Positions 18,316 through 25,466 of a stretch of 37,120 bases of DNA are shown here, piece after piece (position 1 is the first letter of the stretch; each line of letters starts with the position of its first letter). Source of the DNA: Ruminococcus sp. (GTDB lineage Bacteria > Bacillota > Clostridia > Oscillospirales > Ruminococcaceae); the NCBI GenBank assembly GCA_017523285.1, contig JAFWWU010000115.1, forward strand, positions 1-37,120. Direction: 5' to 3'. Below the pieces are notes generated by a model, which was given only the letters and a program-made list of their open reading frames with translations, did not search any database and was not told the DNA's origin. The translations under genes and the position numbers were made by a program.

Positions 18316-18639
18316 TTATTCCATACTCTCTTCCTGTGAAATCATTGACAGAAATTTATCTGCAAAGCCTTTGTCGCACACGGCAATTACCGCTGCCTGC
18401 TTTCCGAGATATTTTCCATACTCTTCTTTATTTATCGGAGTAATTACTGCGCATATACCCGATTTTCCACAGTAGAAATCAATTTCTTTTTTCGTTTTCG
18501 GTGATACATCCGCCGCAAGCAGAACACAAAACACTTTATTCAGTTTCATTTCCGCACATACAGCGTCAAAGCCGATTACCGTTTTTCCTGCTCTTCTGCA
18601 TATTGTAAGCAGATTAATTATTTTCTGATTTAAGCTCAT
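18316..18639 (-). CDS. ylxQ: Ribosomal L7Ae-family protein YlxQ
   Basis: This 107-residue protein of the L7Ae/L30e/S12e RNA-binding fold carries [13 protein letters not shown] near the N-terminus and [14 protein letters not shown] in the middle, both typical. YlxQ-type proteins are predicted to bind kink-turn-like RNA. The gene overlaps the end of rnpM by 26 bp, and its GAGG site lies inside rnpM 9 bp before the ATG. The position between rnpM and infB is the usual one in Firmicutes. Confidence 0.9.
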   Translation of the reverse strand: MSLNQKIINLLTICRRAGKTVIGFDAVCAEMKLNKVFCVLLAADVSPKTKKEIDFYCGKSGICAVITPINKEEYGKYLGKQAAVIAVCDKGFADKFLSMISQEESME

Positions 18640-18889
18640 TTTCCATTACCTCGTAAACGCTTTCTTCAATCTTGCAGGAAAAATTCTTTTCAAAGCGTCT
18701 GTTTTTTCTTGCACTGTTAAAACATTCAAGACTTCTGCATATATATGCGCCTCTGCCGTTTTTCTTTCCGACAAGGTCAAGACATATTTCATTCTCAGGA
18801 GTCTTTACAACTCGCACAAGTTCTTTTTTCGGCTTCATTTCGTTACAGCCGAGGCACATTCTCATTGGAATTTTTTTAGGCTTCATCAT
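18614..18889 (-). CDS. rnpM: RNase P modulator RnpM (YlxR, DUF448)
   Basis: 91 residues. The family marks are MRMCLGCNEMKPKKELVRV near the start and KNGRGAYICRS in the middle, including the CxxC pair. YlxR proteins bind RNA, and in Bacillus the protein has been described as a modulator of RNase P. The ribosome binding site GAGGAA is inside the last codons of nusA, whose stop lies 3 bp before this ATG. A second ATG follows directly and could be used instead. Confidence 0.92.
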   Translation of the reverse strand: MMKPKKIPMRMCLGCNEMKPKKELVRVVKTPENEICLDLVGKKNGRGAYICRSLECFNSARKNRRFEKNFSCKIEESVYEVMENELKSENN

Positions 18890-18892
18890 ATT

Positions 18893-20065
18893 TTATTCCT
18901 CAGAAGCTTCTGCTTCCTCGTTTACTGCTTCCGCTGTTTCTGCAGCTTCTTCAACAGCTTCAACTTCTTCGTTCTTTACAGGTACGAAGTTATCATCAAG
19001 CTCAGGTGCAGGCTCGCCTGTTACATTGTCAACAGCAGGCTTGATATCAATCTTATAGCCTGTAAGCTTAGCTGCAAGCTTAGCATTCTGACCTCTGTTA
19101 CCGATAGCGAGTGAAAGCTGATTATTCGGTACAACAACTGTACATGTCTTTTCTTCTGCGCTTACGATGATTGTCTTGAGAACTTCTGAAGGAGCAAGTG
19201 CGCTTGCGATAAATTCCTCAGGCTTTTCGCTGTATGGAATGATATCGATTTTTTCTCCGCTGAGTTCGTTTACGATAGCTGAAATTCTTGCTCTCTTAGG
19301 ACCGATGCAAGCTCCGACTGCATCTACGTTAGGGTCTTTTGACCATACAGCAATCTTAGTTCTTGAGTCTGCTTCTCTTGAAATTGATTTTACTTCTACT
19401 ATTCCGTCATAAATTTCAGGAACTTCTATTTCAAAAAGACGCTTTACAAGGTCTTTATGTGAACGTGAAATCTTGATGATAGGCTTCTTTGTCTTGTTTA
19501 CGATACCTGTGATGTAAACCTTTACGCTTCTGCCTTCTTCAAGAACTTCGCCGGGAATCTGCTCGTTTCTGAAAAGATAAAGCTCTGTTCCGTCATATAC
19601 AACAGTAACTGTTCCTCTGCCCGGTTCAACCTGTGAAACTGTTGCTGTAATACATTCGTGTTCTTTATCAGAGAACTTATTGAGAACCTGCTCTCTGTTG
19701 ATTTCTCTGAGGTCGCCCTTGATTGACTGCTTTGCTGAAAGGGCTGCTGCTCTTCCGAACTTTGCAACATCAACTTTATGAAGAACTGTTCCGCCGACAT
19801 AAGCATCAGGGTCTTTTGCTCTTGCTTCGTCAATATTGATTTCGTTGATATCAATCGGCTCATCATCGATTACCTGCTGAATAATATACATTTCAAATTT
19901 TTTCTTTGCAGGGTCGATAACGATTTTGAAGTTCTCCTCGCTGTGCGGATAAGCCTTTCTTGCCGCCTTTAAAAGCGCTGACTTTACCTTTTCAACAAGC
20001 ACCTCAGTTTCTACGCTGTTTTCATCTCCGAGTGATGCAAGTGCGTCAAAAAAACCTTTGTTCAT
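18893..20065 (-). CDS. nusA: Transcription termination/antitermination factor NusA
   Basis: 390 residues. The NusA N-terminal domain (about 1-125, RNA polymerase binding) is followed by an S1 domain (GRGTVTVVYDGTELYL nearby) and two KH domains; VGACIGPKRARISAIVNEL and LAIGNRGQNAKLAAKLTGY are diagnostic. A Glu/Ala-rich acidic tail of about 35 residues ends the protein, as in the Gram-positive short form that lacks the proteobacterial AR repeats. The ATG at 20065 is used because GGAGGAA lies 9 bp upstream; a TTG further up would overlap that site. It is 25 bp after rimP. Confidence 0.96.
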   Translation of the reverse strand: MNKGFFDALASLGDENSVETEVLVEKVKSALLKAARKAYPHSEENFKIVIDPAKKKFEMYIIQQVIDDEPIDINEINIDEARAKDPDAYVGGTVLHKVDVAKFGRAAALSAKQSIKGDLREINREQVLNKFSDKEHECITATVSQVEPGRGTVTVVYDGTELYLFRNEQIPGEVLEEGRSVKVYITGIVNKTKKPIIKISRSHKDLVKRLFEIEVPEIYDGIVEVKSISREADSRTKIAVWSKDPNVDAVGACIGPKRARISAIVNELSGEKIDIIPYSEKPEEFIASALAPSEVLKTIIVSAEEKTCTVVVPNNQLSLAIGNRGQNAKLAAKLTGYKIDIKPAVDNVTGEPAPELDDNFVPVKNEEVEAVEEAAETAEAVNEEAEASEE

Positions 20066-20090
20066 TTCTGTTAATTCCTCCAATTATTTA

Positions 20091-20567
20091 TTATTCAAAA
20101 TCCATATAGAGCTTTACATAAGCTATATCTGAAATAAGATATTGTTTTTGTTCGCCGTTTTCATCGGCTATACTTATACTTTCCTTATCATAGCTGCTAA
20201 GAATTCCGACGATTTCCTTTTCACCGTCTACGGCTCTGATAAAATGCACCTTTACCTCATCGCCTATACAAACCTCAAAGTGTTCTTCCTTTACAAGCTC
20301 ACGTTCAAGGCCTGCTGAGCCAACCTCTAAAATGTAGCTCTGTGAAATAGGGTCGTGTTCATCTAAAATATCGCTTACAGGACGTGTTACGGTTTCACAA
20401 TCATTGATTGTAATACCCTCATCTCTGTCGATAAACACTCGCAGATACCAGAGTGCGCCCTCTTTTTCAAAACTTATATCCCAGATGAAATATCCAAGCT
20501 CATCTGTAATCGGTTTTACGAGGTCGTAAACCTTTTGTTCGGTACTACCGAATTTTTTGAATTTCAT
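20091..20567 (-). CDS. rimP: Ribosome maturation factor RimP
   Basis: 158 residues, the normal family length. The stretches ELGYFIWDISFEKEGALWYLRVFID, ITINDCETVTRPVSDILDE and YILEVGSAGLERELVKEEHF are diagnostic. RimP acts early in 30S subunit assembly. It is the first gene of the long leftward operon, with GGGGAGGAG before its ATG, and is preceded by a promoter and a leader hairpin. Confidence 0.95.
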   Translation of the reverse strand: MKFKKFGSTEQKVYDLVKPITDELGYFIWDISFEKEGALWYLRVFIDRDEGITINDCETVTRPVSDILDEHDPISQSYILEVGSAGLERELVKEEHFEVCIGDEVKVHFIRAVDGEKEIVGILSSYDKESISIADENGEQKQYLISDIAYVKLYMDFE

Positions 20568-20607
20568 AAACAGCTCCTCCCCAATTGTTCATAATGCGCC
20601 CATATAC

Positions 20608-20642
20608 AAACTAAAGACCGGATTGCTCCGGTCTTTAGGTTT
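20608..20642 (-). other. Leader hairpin of the rimP operon
   Basis: On the minus strand TAAAGACCGGA, a GCAA loop of the GNRA type, and TCCGGTCTTTA form a near-perfect stem, extended by AAAC/GTTT with one bulged C. It starts about 20 nt after the predicted transcription start and ends 40 bp before rimP. Only three T follow it, so it may be a leader structure (stability, binding site or weak attenuator) rather than a full terminator. Confidence 0.55.
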
Positions 20643-20660
20643 AGGCTATAATACTCTATT

Positions 20661-20689
20661 ATTATAACACCTTATTTTCAAAAAATCAA
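20661..20689 (-). promoter_or_regulatory. Promoter of the rimP-nusA-infB operon
   Basis: On the minus strand TTGATT (20684-20689) and TATAAT (20661-20666) are 17 bp apart, with TGT just before the -10 as an extended -10. The leader to rimP would be about 85 nt and contains the GCAA-loop hairpin. Confidence 0.7.
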
Positions 20690-20738
20690 GTGTTTTTGAG
20701 AAATTTTCTGAAATTTTGAAAAATTTATTTTATCGTGA

Positions 20739-20769
20739 TGCCGAGGGTTTATGCCCTATGGATACGGCA
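20739..20769. other. Small two-step stem structure upstream of the rimP promoter
   Basis: TGCCG (20739-20743) pairs with CGGCA (20765-20769), and inside it AGGG (20744-20747) pairs with CCCT (20754-20757), leaving a bulge on one side. It lies between the CPBP terminator and the rimP promoter and does not look like a terminator. It may be an intergenic palindromic element. Confidence 0.3.
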
Positions 20770-20796
20770 CCCCTATAAAAATATTCTCATAATAAT

Positions 20797-20820
20797 AAAA
20801 TCGGGCGGAAAATTCCGCCC
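20797..20820 (-). terminator. Terminator of the mntP-tadA-CPBP operon
   Basis: On the minus strand GGGCGGAA and TTCCGCCC arms (20803-20820) are followed by GATTTTATT. It starts 5 bp after the stop codon of the CPBP gene. The arms resemble the core of the dispersed GGGCGGATAATTTCCGCCC repeat. Confidence 0.65.
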
Positions 20821-20825
20821 AAAAC

Positions 20826-21986
20826 TCATATTATGAATGTTAATGCATTGTATATCTGATATACTACTGTAAGCATCAGAGGTATTGAAAATACCGCAAG
20901 TGTAAATCCTCGTCTTGTCTGATGCGGAGTCGTTGCAGGAAGTTTGTTTTTCAGCCTGAAATCAAACAGCATAATAAGCCCGAATATCGATGCCGACATT
21001 GTTATTGCCGTTGCGATTATATACCCATATTCCGTATCATATACATGGCTCAGGATTTCTGATTTTGCATTTACCGCTATATGACATATAATTGCAGGAA
21101 TTATTGAATTATGCTTCTGCGTTATATGTCCAAGGAATATTCCCACAATAAATCCGAGCGAGAACTGTGCAATATTTCCGTGAGCAAGTCCGAATAAAAA
21201 TGCTGTGAAGATAATTCCGAAACGCTGATTTGCTTTTGAAAACAGCTTAAGCAGCATGCCTCTGTAAAAAAACTCCTCCGTTACAGGTGCTATAATACAG
21301 CCGTAAATTATGCTTACTATTATTCCCGTAAAAGTAGACTGTCCTGCACTTCCGTCAGGTACATAGGCTGTATATCCACATTCTTCGATAATATATCCTA
21401 TTGCCGAGGAAATATATGCCGAAAACGTCTGGAGGAATATAGCTATAAACACATATTGAAAACCTTTACTGAACGTAAACTGTGTTGTTTTGAAAAGCTC
21501 TGATATTTTTATTTTTGCAAGCTTAAGTCCGAGCAAGCTTATTCCGACATTGCATAAAAGGAAAATAAACATATTTATTCCCATATAAATCGAACCTGAA
21601 CGCATATAATCATCAATCGCAATTAAATCTGCCTTGGGATTCAGGAACATTATAACACCGGAAAAAATATAAATCAATGCATAAAAAATAGCAATTGTCA
21701 GAATTTCACTTATCAGCAGACTGAATCCTGCAATATTATAATAATGCCTTATTCCTCTTTTTTCCGACTTCATAGGCTCAAGAGGTATTTTATATCCCGT
21801 TTCATTTATAAGCGGAGATATTTTTGAATAATCACCATTATAATGATGATATTCCGTTGGATTATCAAACGGATTATACGGGTCTATTCTATCACGCTCC
21901 TGCACCTGCGCTTTCAGATTTGCAACCTCGTGATTCATATATGCCATCTCAGCACGATATTGCTGAGGAGTTATATTATCTGACAT
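20826..21986 (-). CDS. CPBP-family intramembrane glutamic endopeptidase
   Basis: 386 residues with about eight membrane helices after a polar N-terminal segment of about 75 residues that includes a short coiled coil (MNHEVANLKAQVQERD). The CPBP (Abi/CAAX protease-like) motifs are present: motif 1 EEFFYRG within PVTEEFFYRGMLLKLF, motif 2 FGLAHGN, and motif 3 ending in ICHIAVN. Relatives include Rce1-type proteases and bacteriocin immunity proteins; the substrate is unknown. The start lies 11 bp inside the end of tadA, with AGGGAGGT upstream. Confidence 0.87.
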   Translation of the reverse strand: MSDNITPQQYRAEMAYMNHEVANLKAQVQERDRIDPYNPFDNPTEYHHYNGDYSKISPLINETGYKIPLEPMKSEKRGIRHYYNIAGFSLLISEILTIAIFYALIYIFSGVIMFLNPKADLIAIDDYMRSGSIYMGINMFIFLLCNVGISLLGLKLAKIKISELFKTTQFTFSKGFQYVFIAIFLQTFSAYISSAIGYIIEECGYTAYVPDGSAGQSTFTGIIVSIIYGCIIAPVTEEFFYRGMLLKLFSKANQRFGIIFTAFLFGLAHGNIAQFSLGFIVGIFLGHITQKHNSIIPAIICHIAVNAKSEILSHVYDTEYGYIIATAITMSASIFGLIMLFDFRLKNKLPATTPHQTRRGFTLAVFSIPLMLTVVYQIYNALTFII

Positions 21987-22464
21987 TTTTACCTCCCTCC
22001 GCAGTCTGAACTTTCTGCTTCTTTTCTCTCAGCTCTCTGAAAAATTCTGACAGGAGCGCTGAACATTCTTCCTCCATAATACCGCAATGAAGCGTCGGCT
22101 TCCAGTTATACGGCAACGAAAACATCTCCTGCACAGAAAATGCAGAGCCGCTTTTTTTATCAAAAGCTCCGAAATAAACATCTTCTATTCTTGAATTTAT
22201 TATAGCTCCGCAGCACATGGGGCACGGCTCTAATGTAACATAGAGCGCACAATCAGGGAGCCGCCAACCGCCGAGTCGTCTGCAAGCATCATTTATTGCA
22301 ATTACTTCTGCGTGAGCGAGTGCGTTTTTTGCGCCTTCTCTGAGATTATATCCCTCTCCGATAATTTCTCCATCGGATTTTCTGACAACCACCGCACCTA
22401 CGGGCACTTCGCCGAGCTTATATGCTTTTTCCGCAAGCTCAAGCGCTTTTTTCATATATTCCAT
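21976..22464 (-). CDS. tadA: tRNA-specific adenosine deaminase
   Basis: This 162-residue zinc deaminase makes inosine at the wobble position of tRNA(Arg). The zinc and catalytic residues are H51 and E53 in HAEV, and C81 and C84 in EPCPMC. The following text CGAIINSRIEDVYFGAFDKKSGSA is typical of TadA rather than free cytidine deaminases. It lies 7 bp after mntP and overlaps the CPBP gene. Two Met are possible starts (residues 1 and 4); the first is kept because AGGTGA lies about 4 bp before it, though that is close. Confidence 0.94.
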   Translation of the reverse strand: MEYMKKALELAEKAYKLGEVPVGAVVVRKSDGEIIGEGYNLREGAKNALAHAEVIAINDACRRLGGWRLPDCALYVTLEPCPMCCGAIINSRIEDVYFGAFDKKSGSAFSVQEMFSLPYNWKPTLHCGIMEEECSALLSEFFRELREKKQKVQTAEGGKNVR

Positions 22465-22471
22465 ATTTCAC

Positions 22472-23047
22472 CTAAAATACTAATATTCCAAGATGTTCAA
22501 GCAGTATTTTTGCACCTATCGCAACGAGGATTATACCTCCTGTGATTTCAGCCTTGCTCTTGAATTTACTGCCGAATTTACTGCCGATAATTACTCCGAT
22601 AACCGATAATGTAAAGGTTGTTACTCCGATAACGGAAACTGAAATAAGTATATTTACCTTCAGGAATGCAAATGTGATTCCTACCGCAAGAGCATCAATG
22701 CTTGTTGCAACCGCAAGAAGCGTAAGTTCCTTTAAATCAAGCTTATCGGAGTTTTCGCTTTCATCCTCATCATCTTCTTTAACAGCCTCGATAATCATTC
22801 TTATACCGAGAAACGCAAGAAGTCCGAATGCAATCCAATGGTCAACAGAAACAATATAGCGTTCAAACTGTTTACCGAGAAGCCAGCCTATAAGCGGCAT
22901 ACCAGCCTGAAAAGCTCCGAAAAACAATCCGATTAAAGCTGTATGAGCCTTGTTTATTCTGCGCATATTCAGCCCCTTGCAGACAGCAACTGCAAAAGCG
23001 TCCATAGATAGTGCAATGCCTATCATAAGTATTTCTGTAATTCCCAT
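22472..23047 (-). CDS. mntP: Manganese efflux pump MntP
   Basis: This 191-residue protein has six predicted membrane helices in the MntP arrangement of two similar halves. The conserved Asp-containing helices read [15 protein letters not shown] and [14 protein letters not shown]. An acidic cytosolic loop ([15 protein letters not shown]) joins the halves. It should export Mn2+ and protect against manganese excess. AAGGTG precedes the ATG. It is first in an operon with tadA and the CPBP gene, driven by a strong promoter overlapped by a palindrome. Confidence 0.92.
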   Translation of the reverse strand: MGITEILMIGIALSMDAFAVAVCKGLNMRRINKAHTALIGLFFGAFQAGMPLIGWLLGKQFERYIVSVDHWIAFGLLAFLGIRMIIEAVKEDDEDESENSDKLDLKELTLLAVATSIDALAVGITFAFLKVNILISVSVIGVTTFTLSVIGVIIGSKFGSKFKSKAEITGGIILVAIGAKILLEHLGILVF

Positions 23048-23060
23048 AAAACACCTTCTG

Positions 23061-23077
23061 AATCTAATATTTAGATT
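23061..23077. promoter_or_regulatory. Palindromic operator candidate over the mntP start site
   Basis: AATCTAATATTTAGATT has perfect 7-bp arms around TAT. It overlaps the end of the -10 box and the predicted transcription start of mntP, an ideal place for a repressor, or for an activator with promoter distortion. A manganese-sensing regulator is a reasonable guess, but the sequence is not a classical MntR box. Confidence 0.5.
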
Positions 23078-23103
23078 ATACTATATTATTATGTTATTGT
23101 CAA
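23075..23103 (-). promoter_or_regulatory. Promoter of the mntP operon
   Basis: On the minus strand a consensus TTGACA (23098-23103) and a consensus TATAAT (23075-23080) are separated by 17 bp. The leader to mntP is only about 20-25 nt, too short for the yybP-ykoY manganese riboswitch often found before mntP. Confidence 0.8.
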
Positions 23104-23190
23104 TTTTAAAATGATATTCCGTTCATTTTATTCTTTGTCAGTTCCGCTATATAAAACACATTAAGTAATTAACAAAATATTCAGAAATAT

Positions 23191-23232
23191 CAGCTGAAAA
23201 GTGTTGAATTTTCAGCTGTAAAGGTGTATACT
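23191..23232 (+). promoter_or_regulatory. Upstream promoter P1 of argG with overlapping inverted repeat
   Basis: TTGAAT (23204-23209) and TATACT (23227-23232) are 17 bp apart. The -35 lies within an inverted repeat whose arms are CAGCTGAAAA (23191-23200) and TTTTCAGCTG (23209-23218). The repeat could be an operator or a hairpin from other transcripts. P1 would give a leader of about 195 nt. Confidence 0.45.
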
Positions 23233-23276
23233 GTATATGTATAAGTGTCAATGGAATTATGTGTAAATCAGTTTTA

Positions 23277-23352
23277 TGCATAATTTTGTGCATATTTTGA
23301 TTTTTATGCACTTTTTAATGCATATTTATGAAAATTATTGAATATTTATGCA
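23277..23352 (+). promoter_or_regulatory. Array of ARG-box-like palindromes (ArgR operator candidate)
   Basis: Three imperfect palindromes with TGCA or TGAA half sites and A/T centres follow one another: TGCATAATTTTGTGCA (23277-23292), TGCACTTTTTAATGCA (23307-23322) and TGAATATTTATGCA (23339-23352). The last fits the general ARG box pattern TGNATWWWWATNCA. They lie downstream of P1 and end 9 bp before the -35 of P2, as expected for ArgR/AhrC repression by arginine. No argR gene is in the window. Confidence 0.55.
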
Positions 23353-23361
23353 AAAAAACTC

Positions 23362-23389
23362 TTGACATTATTAAATTATGGTGTATAAT
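23362..23389 (+). promoter_or_regulatory. Main promoter P2 of argG
   Basis: A consensus TTGACA (23362-23367) and a consensus TATAAT (23384-23389) are separated by 16 bp. The leader is about 40 nt and ends in CGGAGG before the argG ATG. Confidence 0.75.
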
Positions 23390-23434
23390 TAAATTATATC
23401 AAATTATAACATTTTATCGGAGGTTTTTTCAGTT

Positions 23435-24664
23435 ATGGCTAAGGAAATCAAAAAGGTAGTTTTAGCATACTCAGGCGGACTTGATACTTCAATCATCATT
23501 CCGTGGCTTAAAGAAAACTACAACAACTGTGAGGTAGTATGTGTTTCAGGTGACGTAGGTCAGGAAAGCGAGCTTGAAGGTCTTGAAGAAAAGGCTATCA
23601 AAACAGGCGCTTCAAAGCTCTATATCGAACACCTTACAGAAGAATTCATCACAGATTATGTATTCCCTACCGTTCAGGCAGGCGCAGTATATGAAAACAG
23701 ATACCTTCTCGGTACATCATTTGCACGTCCTATCATCGCTAAGAGAATTGCTGAAATCGCTCTTGCTGAAGGTGCAGACGCTATCTGTCACGGCTGTACA
23801 GGTAAGGGTAACGACCAGGTTCGTTTCGAGCTTGCTATCAAGGCTTTCGCTCCTGATATGGAAATCATTGCTCCTTGGAGAATATGGGATATCAAGTCAA
23901 GAGAAGAAGAAATTGATTACGCAGAAGCTCACAACATCCCACTCAAAATCAACCGTGAAACAAACTACTCAAAGGATAAGAACATCTGGCACCTTTCACA
24001 CGAAGGTCTTGATCTTGAAGATCCTGCAAATGAGCCACAGTATGAAAAGGAAGGCTTCCTTGAATTAGGCGTTTCTCCACTTCAGGCTCCTGACAAGCCT
24101 ACATACGTTACAATCCACTTTGAAAAGGGTGTTCCTACTGCTATCGACGGCAAGGAAATGGGACCTGTTGAGCTTGTAAAGACTCTTAATAAGCTCGGCG
24201 GCGAAAACGGTATCGGTCTTGCTGATATAGTTGAAAACCGTCTTGTTGGTATGAAGTCAAGAGGCGTTTATGAAACTCCTGGCGGTACAATTCTTTACCA
24301 CGCACACGAAGTTCTCGAAACAATCTGTCTTGATAAGGAAACTTCAAGAGTTAAGCAGTACCTTTCAATCAAGTTTGCTGACATCGTTTACAACGGTCAG
24401 TGGTACACACCTCTCCGTGAAGCTATGAGTGCATTCGTAACAGAAACTCAGAAAACTGTTACAGGTGACGTTAAGCTCAAGCTTTACAAGGGCAATATCA
24501 TCAACGCAGGCGTAACTTCACCATACACACTTTATGATGAAGAAGTTGCTACATTCGACGAAGATAACGTTTACAACCAGGCTGACAGCGCAGGCTTTAT
24601 CAACCTCTTCGGACTTCCTGTAAAGGTTAAAGCTAAGCTCGATCAGAAGAGAAACAATAAGTAA
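23435..24664 (+). CDS. argG: Argininosuccinate synthase
   Basis: This 409-residue enzyme joins citrulline and aspartate with ATP to give argininosuccinate. The PP-loop AYSGGLDTS lies at residues about 11-19. Other family text includes [14 protein letters not shown], the [20 protein letters not shown] stretch and [22 protein letters not shown] lies 11 bp before the ATG. It is the first gene of the arginine cluster, behind two promoters and the ARG-box-like array. Hairpins downstream may partly separate it from argH. Confidence 0.97.
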   Translation: MAKEIKKVVLAYSGGLDTSIIIPWLKENYNNCEVVCVSGDVGQESELEGLEEKAIKTGASKLYIEHLTEEFITDYVFPTVQAGAVYENRYLLGTSFARPIIAKRIAEIALAEGADAICHGCTGKGNDQVRFELAIKAFAPDMEIIAPWRIWDIKSREEEIDYAEAHNIPLKINRETNYSKDKNIWHLSHEGLDLEDPANEPQYEKEGFLELGVSPLQAPDKPTYVTIHFEKGVPTAIDGKEMGPVELVKTLNKLGGENGIGLADIVENRLVGMKSRGVYETPGGTILYHAHEVLETICLDKETSRVKQYLSIKFADIVYNGQWYTPLREAMSAFVTETQKTVTGDVKLKLYKGNIINAGVTSPYTLYDEEVATFDEDNVYNQADSAGFINLFGLPVKVKAKLDQKRNNK

Positions 24665-24680
24665 GCACGGACGCCCGTGC
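24665..24680 (+). other. Short hairpin directly after argG
   Basis: GCACGG, loop ACGC and CCGTGC start right after the argG stop codon. No T tract follows. A second imperfect stem lies at about 24719-24746, with GTGCG and CGCAC ends. The block to 24750 looks like an intergenic repeat module. Confidence 0.4.
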
Positions 24681-24766
24681 AGGCGGTTCACGCTTTCACT
24701 CGTAAACTCGTTTACTCTGTGCGGAAATGCAAGTCTGCTTTCGCACACGGCAGTTATTAAAAAAAG

Positions 24767-24798
24767 ACAGGCAGGAGGAGGCTTTCTCTCCTGCCTGT
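24767..24798. terminator. Hairpin between argG and the GNAT gene, possible terminator
   Basis: ACAGGCAGGAG (24767-24777) pairs perfectly with CTCCTGCCTGT (24788-24798) around a 10-nt loop. Rightward, only a weak T-rich tail follows (AATGATTTTATATT). On the other strand a run of seven T follows. It may attenuate transcription after argG. From here to 24887 no other feature is clear. Confidence 0.5.
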
Positions 24799-24887
24799 AA
24801 TGATTTTATATTGTCAGGATAAATCGGAATTTTTATCGTTCCTGTTTATCGTAACAATATTATTAATTCAGATTTTTCTGAAATTTC

Positions 24888-24935
24888 GGGCGGATAATTT
24901 CCGCTCCTACACAACATTTACGCATTAAATTAAAG
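24888..24935 (+). repeat. Dispersed palindromic repeat, copy B
   Basis: It starts GGGCGGATAATTTCCGC and continues TCCTACACAACATTTACGCA and TTAAATTAAAG. It merges directly into the ribosome binding site of the GNAT gene. It differs from copy C at only a few positions. Confidence 0.8.
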
Positions 24936-24948
24936 GGAGGTAAAAACA

Positions 24949-25368
24949 ATGGTGAAAATCAGGATTATGACAATTGCTGATTATGACGGTATATGTGATG
25001 TATGGAAAAACCACAAAGGCACAAATTCTGTTGATGACAGCTATGAGGGACTTGAAAAATATCTCAGACGTAACCCAGCAACAAGCTTTGTTGCCGAAAA
25101 CAACGGAAAAATCGTTGGCACAATTCTTGCAGGTCATGACGGCAGACGAGGACTTTTTCACCATGTTTCAGTTCTTCCCGAATATCAGAAGCAGGGCATT
25201 GGCAAAATGCTTGTTGATAACGCAATGAACGCTCTTGAAAAAGAGGGCATAACAAAGGTGTTGCTTGTTGTTTTCAAGGATAACGACAACGGCAACGCTT
25301 TCTGGGAGCATTTAGGCTTTACAAAAAGAGATGATTTATTTTACAGAAATAAATATGTTAGTAATTGA
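24949..25368 (+). CDS. GNAT-family N-acetyltransferase
   Basis: This 139-residue single GNAT domain carries the acetyl-CoA loop YQKQGIGKMLV (residues about 85-95) and the beta-4/alpha-3 stretch FHHVSVLPEY. The C-terminal part NGNAFWEHLGFTKRDDLFYR is typical. It resembles YpeA-like acetyltransferases of unknown substrate. It lies between argG and argH with a strong AAAGGGAGG site. Since GNAT domains serve as N-acetylglutamate synthases, including forms fused to ArgH in some bacteria, a role in starting the pathway is possible, but nothing in the residues proves it. A protein or small-molecule acetylase is equally likely. Confidence 0.88.
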   Translation: MVKIRIMTIADYDGICDVWKNHKGTNSVDDSYEGLEKYLRRNPATSFVAENNGKIVGTILAGHDGRRGLFHHVSVLPEYQKQGIGKMLVDNAMNALEKEGITKVLLVVFKDNDNGNAFWEHLGFTKRDDLFYRNKYVSN

Positions 25369-25376
25369 GTGTGCGT

Positions 25377-25398
25377 GGGACGTCGAGGACGCCGTCCC
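25377..25398 (+). repeat. GGGACG palindromic module upstream of repeat copy C
   Basis: GGGACG (25377-25382) pairs with CGTCCC (25393-25398) and is followed by CCTACGC, much as the GGCGGATAATTTCCGCC module next to it is followed by CCTACAC. Two palindromic modules with the same kind of tail therefore sit in tandem. Confidence 0.6.
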
Positions 25399-25407
25399 CT
25401 ACGCAAA

Positions 25408-25454
25408 GGCGGATAATTTCCGCCCCTACACAATATTTACGCATAAAATTAAAG
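25408..25454 (+). repeat. Dispersed palindromic repeat, copy C
   Basis: It reads GGCGGATAATTTCCGCC, then CCTACACAATATTTACGCAT and AAAATTAAAG, and runs straight into the argH ribosome binding site. It closely matches copy B (24888-24935) and the reverse-strand copy A (175-218). Confidence 0.8.
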
Positions 25455-25466
25455 GAGAAATAGACA

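Noticed and set aside
23048..23103. yybP-ykoY manganese riboswitch before mntP
   Set aside because: The distance from the predicted start site to the ATG is too short for the riboswitch, and none of its conserved elements are visible.
23574..24068. 164-codon frame inside argG on the same strand
   Set aside because: It is a shifted frame within a well-conserved enzyme gene. There is no frameshift in argG and no ribosome binding site.
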